Positions 7,700-14,472 of a stretch of DNA of 19,540 nucleotides are shown here, one piece after another. The stretch lies in assembly GCA_044228625.1 (NCBI GenBank), contig JBGAUM010000071.1, positions 1 to 19,540 on the forward strand, given 5' to 3'. The notes under the pieces are model-generated. The model saw nothing but the letters and a program-made list of their open reading frames with translations, was not told the DNA's origin and searched no databases. The translations under genes and the position numbers were made by a program. Source of the stretch: UKL13-2 sp044228625 (GTDB lineage: Bacteria > Pseudomonadota > Gammaproteobacteria > Burkholderiales > Usitatibacteraceae). Within the stretch, counting starts at the first letter, position 1. Each line of letters begins with the position of its first letter.

Positions 7700-8182
7700 A
7701 TGAACGTCAATGCTATTCGCACCCTTTCGATGATCCGCTCTGCCACCGCTGTGGTCGCCGTTGCGGTGGCCGCGGCATCGGCCCCCGCATCCGCCCTGGA
7801 ATTGACACCCCTGGCCGCGGCCGCTGCGTCTTCGGTTCAAACAACGCCGTCCACGCGCGAATTGCTCCAGCGCCAGTTGGCCGATCCGGCATTCGATTCC
7901 GCGCTGCGCGATCAACTGGTCAGCGCGGCGCGCTATCCCGCACTCGCGGACGCCAACCGCCCGGCGCCGCGCGGCAAGACCACGGTGGTCTTCGAGATTG
8001 CGGCGGATGGGAGGGTAACGGATGCGGCGATCACGGAGTCGTCGAAATCGCGCCAACTCGATCGCGCAGCCTTGGCGATCGTCCATCGCGCGGGTCGCGG
8101 CCTGCCCCAACACACCAAAACGTCCGGCGATGCGCGGCGCTATCTGGTGACGTTTGATTTTCGTCTGGGCGAAGCACCTTGA
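7700..8182 (+). CDS. Small secreted protein with TonB C-terminal-like domain
   Basis: The ATG at 7700 was chosen because GGAG sits six bases upstream and it yields a typical signal peptide: a basic start, a V/A-rich core (SATAVVAVAVAAASA), then an ASA-like cleavage site near residue 31. The 160-residue product then has a short helical region (RELLQRQLADPAFD) and a C-terminal block (TVVFEIAADGRVTDAAITESS, DRAALAIVHRAGRGLPQ, RRYLVTFDFRLG) resembling the TonB C-terminal domain. The long Pro-rich periplasmic spacer and the partners ExbB/ExbD are absent here, so it is unlikely to be a standard energy transducer. It is divergent from the CadC-like regulator, which may control it. The domain call is by pattern recognition. 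Confidence 0.75.
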   Translation: MNVNAIRTLSMIRSATAVVAVAVAAASAPASALELTPLAAAAASSVQTTPSTRELLQRQLADPAFDSALRDQLVSAARYPALADANRPAPRGKTTVVFEIAADGRVTDAAITESSKSRQLDRAALAIVHRAGRGLPQHTKTSGDARRYLVTFDFRLGEAP

Positions 8183-8199
8183 CTCGATTGGCGAGTCAA
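8179..8199. terminator. Perfect 8-bp hairpin at the end of the TonB-like gene
   Basis: TTGACTCG (8179-8186) and CGAGTCAA (8192-8199) form a perfect stem with a five-base loop. The hairpin includes the TonB-like gene's TGA stop and lies between two convergent genes. No U tract follows, so it may be a weak or bidirectional terminator or an mRNA 3'-end stabiliser. Confidence 0.35.
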
Positions 8200-8265
8200 A
8201 CTCAAGCACTGACGCGGCATTCAGGTCAATAGTGGCCCAAATGCCGCGCCAGTATTGGAGACTTT

Positions 8266-9738
8266 CTATTTCGAGATGGCGGGTTTTTCAGCTTGGGCAC
8301 CGGCAGCGATGGCTGCAGTGGCCGCGCGCTCAAACACCTGTTCCTCATCCCCTGCATCAATGCGAATCAATTGCCTTACGCTACCTGCCGCGTCGCGCAC
8401 AAAGCGGTAGCGCGTATGCGAGGTCTCCGGCTGAAAGAACTGGTCTTCGCCATAGGCGTGCAACAGGGCCTGCGCGCTGCCGGAGGCCAAGCGCAATTGC
8501 TTGCCCGCGCGCGTCACCGTGCGCGCAGCCGTGCCCTTGGCTTCATACGTGCCGGCAAACGCATCAAGCGCGGCATCGCTCAACTCAATAGCCTTGTGCT
8601 GCGCGAACGGGCGGCCGATGGCGATGGCCGCGATGCGCTCAGTGAGGTGACGCACCATGTTGTGCCGATGCTGCTGGTTGGTCATGACGATGAACGAGAG
8701 TTTTTCCTCGGGCAGCATCATCACCTGCGCCTGAAAACCGGTGACGTTGCCGCTGTGCTCGATCAGCGGCTGGCCGCGCAGTTTCCGCAGCACCCATCCA
8801 TAGCCGTATTCGGTGGCACGCCCACTCAAGAGCGGCGCGGTGGTCATGGCGCATTGCCAGGTCGCGGGTTTGAGGAGCTTCTTGTTCTCCACCGCCACCA
8901 CCCAGCGCTGCATGTCATCCGCCGTTGAAACCATCGAACCGGCCGACCAGGCCACCACCGGATTGAGCGTCGGCGCAGACATGAATCGCCCGCCTTGCGC
9001 GCGATACGACGCGATCACAGGTTTGGCACCAGGCACGCCTTCCACGGCGGTTCCGGTCATGTGCAGCGGCGCAAAGATGCGCTTGGCGAGAAATTCGGCG
9101 TAGCGCATGCCGGAGACTTTTTCGATGATCGCTCCGAGCAGGTAGTACCCGCTGTTGTTGTAGTCCCACAATTCACCGGGCGCGGATGGGGCGGGCAGCG
9201 TCTTGATGAAACTCACCACCTCGGCCGTGGTGGTTTCCGGTCGAATCATTTCGCGCAACTTGGGCGATTGCGTGTAGACACCGATTCCGGACGTGTGCGA
9301 AAGCAGGTGGGCGATGGTGATCTTGCGGCCCGGCGTGCTGAAGTCCGGCAAGTAGCGCGTGATCTCATCCTGCACACTGAGTTTGCCGTCCTCTTCCAGC
9401 AGCAAGATCGCCATCGCCGTGAACGGCTTGGTGACGGAGCCAATGCGCATGGTGTCGGTGAATTGGAGCGCTGTGTTTTTCTCGGTGTCCGCCAGACCGT
9501 AAGCCTTCTTCAACAGCGGCTTGCCGTCGCGGCTCACGATCACCACGGCACCGGGGTGGGTGGGCTGAAAAGTCTCCACGAGCAAACGATCGATTTCGGC
9601 GATGCGTTCGCTCTCGGGATTGATCGTGCTGGCAGTGGCGTGCTGCCCAATCGCCATGGCGCTGAGCCAGGCGATCGATGCCCATGTGGCCAACGTACGG
9701 CGGTGTGTCGGGAGAAAACGTTCGGTCGTAGAGGACAT
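8266..9738 (-). CDS. Secreted serine hydrolase of the beta-lactamase/penicillin-binding (class C-like, S12) family
   Basis: The ATG at 9738 follows an AAGGGG ribosome-binding site, giving 490 residues. Residues 1-37 look like a long signal peptide (basic region to about residue 14, then WASIAWLSAMAIG, cut near ATAS). The family active site is complete: S101-V-T-K104 (nucleophile and lysine), Y193-N-N195 and H328-S-G330. Other conserved pieces are HLLSHTSGIG (144-153) and GYGWVL. After the catalytic domain a C-terminal part beginning about residue 385 (DAFAGTYEAKG) resembles the small beta-barrel domain often attached to these hydrolases. Members include esterases, D-aminopeptidases and carboxypeptidases as well as AmpC, so a periplasmic peptidase/esterase role is at least as likely as antibiotic hydrolysis. 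It stands alone on its strand. Confidence 0.92.
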   Translation of the reverse strand: MSSTTERFLPTHRRTLATWASIAWLSAMAIGQHATASTINPESERIAEIDRLLVETFQPTHPGAVVIVSRDGKPLLKKAYGLADTEKNTALQFTDTMRIGSVTKPFTAMAILLLEEDGKLSVQDEITRYLPDFSTPGRKITIAHLLSHTSGIGVYTQSPKLREMIRPETTTAEVVSFIKTLPAPSAPGELWDYNNSGYYLLGAIIEKVSGMRYAEFLAKRIFAPLHMTGTAVEGVPGAKPVIASYRAQGGRFMSAPTLNPVVAWSAGSMVSTADDMQRWVVAVENKKLLKPATWQCAMTTAPLLSGRATEYGYGWVLRKLRGQPLIEHSGNVTGFQAQVMMLPEEKLSFIVMTNQQHRHNMVRHLTERIAAIAIGRPFAQHKAIELSDAALDAFAGTYEAKGTAARTVTRAGKQLRLASGSAQALLHAYGEDQFFQPETSHTRYRFVRDAAGSVRQLIRIDAGDEEQVFERAATAAIAAGAQAEKPAISK

Positions 9739-10009
9739 CGTGGCACCCCTTGTTATTGAAAGGGAGCCATACTGATGTGGGCTGCGCGCGCGCGCGAGGG
9801 TTGGGTGACGAATTGCGGGTGGAGTGGGGCGAAGCAACGTGTGACGCATGGAGATCAAATGTGAGCGGCTACACCGGACACAAGCACTGTCGCGCTTTTC
9901 CGGACGCTTTCGGCCTGACCGGCGCGCCAGATAAGGAGTTTTGCCCATGCGCGACTTGGGCATTGCGCCGCCAGGAATGCACCGACATGCGGCAATGAGA
10001 AAATGCGTC

Positions 10010-10891
10010 ATGTCGATTTCAATTCCACCCACCCAACCCCGCTGGCTTCTTTACGCCCGCCTGATCCGCCTCGACAAGCCGATCGGCATCCTGCTCCTGC
10101 TCTGGCCGACACTCTGGGGCTTGTGGATTGCGGCGGAAGGCAAACCGGACCCCGTGATCCTCGCGGTGTTCATCGCGGGTACGGCGCTGATGCGTTCGGC
10201 CGGTTGCGCGATCAACGATTGGGCCGACCGCGATTTCGACAAGCATGTGAAGCGCACCGCGATGCGGCCCTTGGCTGCCGGTGAGATCGCGCCGCGAGAG
10301 GCGTTGTGGGTGGCCGCTGCATTGGCGTTGATCGCGTTTGCGTTGGTGGTGCTGTTTCTGAACCGCCTCACCCTATGGCTTTCGGTCCCTGCGGTGCTCC
10401 TCGCGGCGAGCTATCCGTTCACCAAACGATTTCTCGCCATTCCGCAGGCGTATTTGGGGCTCGCGTTCGGCTTCGGGATTCCGATGGCGTTCGCGGCGCA
10501 AACGGGGGAAGTGCCCGCGCTTGCGTGGTGGCTGCTCATGGCCAACACGTTCTGGACGCTCGCCTACGACACCGAGTACGCGATGGTGGATCGCGATGAC
10601 GACATCAAACTCGGCATCCAGACCGCGGCCCTGCTGTTTGGAAAACATGACGTGGCTGCGGTGTTGTTTTGTTATGCGGCGATGCTGGGCACGTTGATGA
10701 TGATTGGCAAAGTCATCGGATTGGGCTGGCCGTACTTCCTTGGATTGGGCGCGGCGTGCGTGATGGCGCTTTATCACTACGCCCTGATCAAGGGCCGCTC
10801 GCGCGAGAATTGCTTCAAGGCGTTCCTGCACAACAATTGGCTGGGGCTTGCGGTGTTTTGCGGAATCCTGCTCGACTTCGGCATCCGTTGA
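10010..10891 (+). CDS. ubiA: 4-hydroxybenzoate polyprenyltransferase UbiA
   Basis: The protein has 293 residues from the ATG at 10010, the usual UbiA length; an in-frame ATG at 9995 is a possible alternative. It is strongly hydrophobic with eight to nine membrane segments. Both prenyl-diphosphate/Mg-binding motifs are present: N69-D70-W-A-D73-R-D-F-D77 followed by KRTAMRPLAAG, and D187-TEYAMVDRDDD. UbiA attaches the isoprenoid tail to 4-hydroxybenzoate in ubiquinone biosynthesis at the inner membrane. A chorismate lyase gene (ubiC), a common partner, is not adjacent. The stop overlaps the start of the sterol-desaturase-family gene (TGATG), suggesting co-translation. The 271 bases upstream, between the divergent beta-lactamase-family gene and ubiA, hold no recognisable gene. 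Confidence 0.95.
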   Translation: MSISIPPTQPRWLLYARLIRLDKPIGILLLLWPTLWGLWIAAEGKPDPVILAVFIAGTALMRSAGCAINDWADRDFDKHVKRTAMRPLAAGEIAPREALWVAAALALIAFALVVLFLNRLTLWLSVPAVLLAASYPFTKRFLAIPQAYLGLAFGFGIPMAFAAQTGEVPALAWWLLMANTFWTLAYDTEYAMVDRDDDIKLGIQTAALLFGKHDVAAVLFCYAAMLGTLMMIGKVIGLGWPYFLGLGAACVMALYHYALIKGRSRENCFKAFLHNNWLGLAVFCGILLDFGIR

Positions 10892-12051
10892 TGAACCCGA
10901 TCGAAAAACTCAACCGCCTCGCCGAATCGCACGGCGAATTGAAGCCTGGCTCCGGGATGATTTCTGGCGTGATCGCCCTGTCGTTGGCAATTCTTTGCTT
11001 CCTGGGCGTGCTCGCGTTCCATTTCCCGGCGCACCTCACCACGCCGGAGTTGCGCAAGTCCTATGACGTGGAAGTATTGCGCACAGTGATGTTTGTGGCG
11101 CTTGTGATTTCGGGCGGCTTGTCGCTGACCAGCTTGATCTTCGGTCGAGCACGCTGGGTGTCATTGGCCGCGTTTGCCTTGGTGATCCTCACGGTGGCAT
11201 TGGGCGGGCACCGCGTGCCGGTCGGCGACTTTCCCGACAACACGCCCTATCTGGGTCTCGATTGGTTCATCCTGGATTTGCTCGGCTCCACCATCGTGTT
11301 CATCCTGATCGAGAAGCTCTTTGCACTGCGCGATCAGCCGGTGTTCCGCGCCGAGTGGCAGACCGATTTTCACCACTTCATCGTCAATCACCTGCTCGTT
11401 GGATTTGCGCTGCTGGTGGTGAACAAGGCGGTCAACTCCGGTTTTGGCTGGGCGGTGAATGCGGACGTACAAGCGTGGATTCGTGCGCTGCCCTTTGGAG
11501 TCGAGTTGTTCCTGTGCATTCTGGTGGCGGACCTGGCGCAGTACGCCACGCATCGCGCCTATCACGAGGTGCCGTGGCTGTGGCGCCTGCACGCGGTGCA
11601 CCACAGCGCCAAGACCATGGACTGGCTGGCCGGTTCGCGCCAGCACGTGATCGAGGTGATCCTCACGCGCACGTTGGTTCTGGCACCGATCTTCGTCCTT
11701 GGATTTTCCAAACCGGTGGTCGATGCATACATTCTCATCGTTGGATTCCAGGCGGTGTTCAACCACGCCAATGTCAGCGTGCGGCTGGGACCGCTGTCGT
11801 ACGTGATCGTGACGCCCAATTTCCACCATTGGCACCATTCGCAGGACAAGGAAGCGCTGGACCGCAACTACGCCGCGCACTTTGCATTCATCGACCACCT
11901 TTTCGGCACGGCGGTGAAAGCCGACCGCACCTGGCCGCATCGTTATGGCGTGCTGGGCGACTACGTGCCCGACGGCTTCCTGAAGCAGATGGCATTTCCA
12001 TTTACTTGGCGCGAGCCGCCCAAGAATGCACCTCCAATGCCCGGACCGTAA
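10891..12051 (+). CDS. Sterol desaturase / fatty acid hydroxylase superfamily membrane protein
   Basis: The start is the ATG at 10891 that shares a base with the ubiA stop, giving 386 residues. At least five hydrophobic segments precede and surround the catalytic part. The histidine clusters that bind the di-iron centre are complete: H221-RAY-H225 (HxxxH), H234-AV-HH238 (HxxHH), and H312-HW-HH316 (HxxHH) in PNFHHWHHSQD. The superfamily includes sterol C4/C5 oxidases, carotenoid hydroxylases and alkylglycerol monooxygenase, all using O2 on lipid substrates. Bacterial members without sterols probably modify lipids or ether lipids, but the substrate cannot be called here. Overlap with ubiA suggests shared transcription and possibly expression linked to respiratory-lipid metabolism (inference). 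The N-terminal 150 residues with extra TM helices are longer than in minimal members. Confidence 0.9.
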   Translation: MNPIEKLNRLAESHGELKPGSGMISGVIALSLAILCFLGVLAFHFPAHLTTPELRKSYDVEVLRTVMFVALVISGGLSLTSLIFGRARWVSLAAFALVILTVALGGHRVPVGDFPDNTPYLGLDWFILDLLGSTIVFILIEKLFALRDQPVFRAEWQTDFHHFIVNHLLVGFALLVVNKAVNSGFGWAVNADVQAWIRALPFGVELFLCILVADLAQYATHRAYHEVPWLWRLHAVHHSAKTMDWLAGSRQHVIEVILTRTLVLAPIFVLGFSKPVVDAYILIVGFQAVFNHANVSVRLGPLSYVIVTPNFHHWHHSQDKEALDRNYAAHFAFIDHLFGTAVKADRTWPHRYGVLGDYVPDGFLKQMAFPFTWREPPKNAPPMPGP

Positions 12052-12219
12052 TCAATACGCCCCAGGTCACGCGGCGGACATGGGCATCGTCAACTCGGGA
12101 CTACCATGTGGCACGCGAGGCTCGCTCGGGGCCCCATGCATCGAATTTTCAACCGAGCGTTTACTCTAATTGCGCGTGGTAGCTTGGCATCCTTGGTGCG
12201 GCAGGGTGGATTCGGCAGT

Positions 12220-13824
12220 ATGCAAACAACATTTGATTACCTGATTCTGGGCGGCGGATCGGCCGGCTGTGTGGTGGCCAACAGGCTGAGCGAGGACCCG
12301 AACGTCACGGTGGCGTTGGTGGAAGCCGGAGGTGACGGCAAGGATTTTGTGATCCGCACCCCCGCCGCCGTGGTGGCCATGGCGCCGACCAAGCTCAACA
12401 ATTACGCGTACGACACGGTTCCCCAAGCAGGCCTGAATGGCCGCATCGGGTACCAACCGCGCGGCCGTGCGCTAGGCGGCTCCTCGGCCATCAATGCCAT
12501 GGTCTATATCCGCGGCGACAAGACCGATTACGACCACTGGGCTGCGCTGGGCAATCCGGGTTGGTCCTACGACGAGGTGCTGCCGTACTTCAAGCGCTCC
12601 GAACACAACGAGCGGCTGAACGGTTTCTTCCACGGCCAGGGCGGACCGCTTAACGTGGCGGATCGCTCCAACGACGGCCCGTTTCCGGAGTTGTTCCTGG
12701 AAGCTGCACGCCAAGCCGGTCATAGCATCAACACGGACTTCAACGGCGAGACCATGGAAGGCGCGGGCTTTTATCAGGTCACGCACAAGGGCGGAGAGCG
12801 TTGCAGTGCGGCGCGCGCCTATGTGCACCCATTGATGGAAGGGCCGCAACGGCGCGCCAACCTCACGGTGATTACGAATGCAGAGGCCGAGCGCCTCTTG
12901 TTCGAGGGCAAACGTGCGACCGGCGCCTCGGTCCGCGTGGCTGGCCAGAAATTCAACCTCGTTGCGCGGCGCGAGGTCATTGTGTCCTGCGGTGCGATTC
13001 GTTCGCCGCAACTGTTAATGGTTTCCGGAGTTGGAAGGGGCAGCGATCTTCAGGCACTGGGCATCCCCGTGTTGCATGACCTGCCGGGAGTCGGTGCAAA
13101 CTTGCAGGATCATCCGGATTTCATCTTTGGCCATGCCGTGACCAGCCTGGATCTGGTGGGATTCACACCGCGCGGATTCGGGCATCTCATTCGCGAATGG
13201 TGGCGCTATCGCAAGAGCCATACCGGGCTGTGGGCCAGCAACTATGCGGAAGCCGGCGCATTTCTGAAGATCCGCCCCGAGTCCCCGGCACCGGATGTGC
13301 AGTTGCATTTCGTCATCGCCTTGGTCGAGAACCATGCGCGCAAGTTCAACTATCGCCACGGGTTGTCATGCCACGTGTGTCTCCTGCGCCCCAAGAGCCG
13401 TGGCAGCGTCCGACTGGCCTCGAACGACCCGTTCGGCGCACCGCTGATCGACCCGGCGTTCTTTGCCGATGCCCAGGATCTCGACGGCATGGTGGCTGGA
13501 TACAAACTCACACGCTCGATCCTGTCGCAGCCGGCGCTCTCCAAGCTCTATGAGCAAGACATGTTCACGCTGGGCGTCGATTCCGACGACGCCATTCGCG
13601 ACGTGATCCGCAATCGCGCGGACACCGTCTACCACCCGGTGGGCAGTTGCAAGATGGGCACGGACGACATGGCCGTGGTGGACCCGAAATTGCGCGTGCA
13701 CGGCATCGAAAACCTGCGCGTGGTGGACGCCTCCATCATGCCCACGCTCATCGGCGGCAATACCAACGCGCCGGCGATCATGATTGGGGAAAAGGGCGCG
13801 GATTTGATTCGCGCGACGCGCTGA
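12220..13824 (+). CDS. GMC-family FAD-dependent alcohol/choline dehydrogenase-like oxidoreductase
   Basis: The ATG at 12220, preceded by a GGTGGA stretch, gives 534 residues and places the FAD dinucleotide motif (YLILGGGSAGCVVANRLSE) at residues 7-25, as normal for the family. Further GMC signatures are RGRALGGSSAINAMVYIRG and CGAIRSPQLLMVSGVG, corresponding to the two family signature regions. The catalytic pair is H472 in YHPVGSCKMG and N516 in GGNTNAPAIMIGEK. No signal peptide is seen. Family members oxidise alcohols (choline, aliphatic or aromatic alcohols, AlkJ substrates), passing electrons to quinone or O2. It lies 168 bases after the desaturase-family gene on the same strand, so it might be transcribed with it, but the gap leaves room for its own promoter. 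The substrate is unknown. Confidence 0.93.
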   Translation: MQTTFDYLILGGGSAGCVVANRLSEDPNVTVALVEAGGDGKDFVIRTPAAVVAMAPTKLNNYAYDTVPQAGLNGRIGYQPRGRALGGSSAINAMVYIRGDKTDYDHWAALGNPGWSYDEVLPYFKRSEHNERLNGFFHGQGGPLNVADRSNDGPFPELFLEAARQAGHSINTDFNGETMEGAGFYQVTHKGGERCSAARAYVHPLMEGPQRRANLTVITNAEAERLLFEGKRATGASVRVAGQKFNLVARREVIVSCGAIRSPQLLMVSGVGRGSDLQALGIPVLHDLPGVGANLQDHPDFIFGHAVTSLDLVGFTPRGFGHLIREWWRYRKSHTGLWASNYAEAGAFLKIRPESPAPDVQLHFVIALVENHARKFNYRHGLSCHVCLLRPKSRGSVRLASNDPFGAPLIDPAFFADAQDLDGMVAGYKLTRSILSQPALSKLYEQDMFTLGVDSDDAIRDVIRNRADTVYHPVGSCKMGTDDMAVVDPKLRVHGIENLRVVDASIMPTLIGGNTNAPAIMIGEKGADLIRATR

Positions 13825-13846
13825 CCTCACGTCTTGCAATAGCGCA

Positions 13847-14455
13847 TTACTTCGCGGCCGGCTTTTTCTTCGCTGCGGGCTTTTTCGCGACTGGCTTTTT
13901 TGCAACCGGCTTGGCCGCCGGCTTCTTCGTAGCGGGCACTTTCGCAGTTGCCAATTTCGGCGCAGCCTTTTTTGTGGCCTTCGCAATCTGCGCCGCGTAC
14001 ACCATTTCATACGCCGCCACGTATTTCTTGGCGCTCACCTTCTTGAACAGCGCCGCCACCACGTCGAGTGGCACATCCTCGATTTTCTTGAAACGCACGC
14101 AGGAGGCGCCCATGTCGAGCTTCTTGCCTGCTTTGGTCCATGCCTCGCGGAACCAGCCTAAGGCATTTTCGCTGACCTCCGGCGCATCGACGTAGAGGCA
14201 CATCAGGTACAGACCCAAATGATTTTTCTGTGAGGCGAGGCCTGCAAACGGCAATGGCTGCTTCGGGTCGCAGTGGTACCCCGGTGGAAACACTTTGTGC
14301 GGTATGTAGTAGCCGATGCCGCCATATTGCATCCCCTCTTCCAGGGACTTGTCCATGTTCTTGAGGATGACTGCGCGCACGGCTTCCAGCGCCGCGCGAC
14401 GGTCCTCGGGCAGGGACTTCAAGTATTCGGCGACGGTGGCGGCTTTCGATTGCAT
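13847..14455 (-). CDS. DUF1801-domain protein with lysine/alanine/proline-rich histone H1-like tail
   Basis: The ATG at 14455 follows an AGGGGA ribosome-binding site and gives 202 residues. Residues 1-150 fit the DUF1801 (YdhG-like) fold: TVAEYLKSLPEDRRAALEAV, MQYGGIGYYIP, KNHLGLYLMCLY and GASCVRFKKIEDVPLDVV. Residues about 157-202 are a low-complexity basic tail of repeated KKPAAKP/KKPVA units that ends the protein. Such tails resemble bacterial histone H1-like and AlgP-type DNA-binding tails and would bind nucleic acid non-specifically (inference). The gene starts 17 bases after the stop of the GGDEF-EAL gene on the same strand, and its end lies 22 bases from the convergent GMC gene. The function of DUF1801 in bacteria is not established. 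Confidence 0.85.
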   Translation of the reverse strand: MQSKAATVAEYLKSLPEDRRAALEAVRAVILKNMDKSLEEGMQYGGIGYYIPHKVFPPGYHCDPKQPLPFAGLASQKNHLGLYLMCLYVDAPEVSENALGWFREAWTKAGKKLDMGASCVRFKKIEDVPLDVVAALFKKVSAKKYVAAYEMVYAAQIAKATKKAAPKLATAKVPATKKPAAKPVAKKPVAKKPAAKKKPAAK

Positions 14456-14472
14456 GGTATTCCCCTGGGCGT

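Noticed and set aside
8266..9738. Antibiotic-resistance beta-lactamase
   Set aside because: The motifs define the broad S12/class-C fold family, and most chromosomal members of this size with an extra C-terminal domain are peptidases or esterases. No AmpR-like regulator is adjacent.
9739..10009. Small gene in the 271-base gap between the beta-lactamase-family gene and ubiA
   Set aside because: Only short frames without motifs or good ribosome-binding sites are present. A short GC-dinucleotide run near 9784 is not distinctive.
12106..12219. Upstream in-frame start that would add 38 residues to the GMC oxidoreductase
   Set aside because: It would place an unconserved Arg-rich stretch before the FAD motif; the ATG at 12220 gives the normal family N-terminus.
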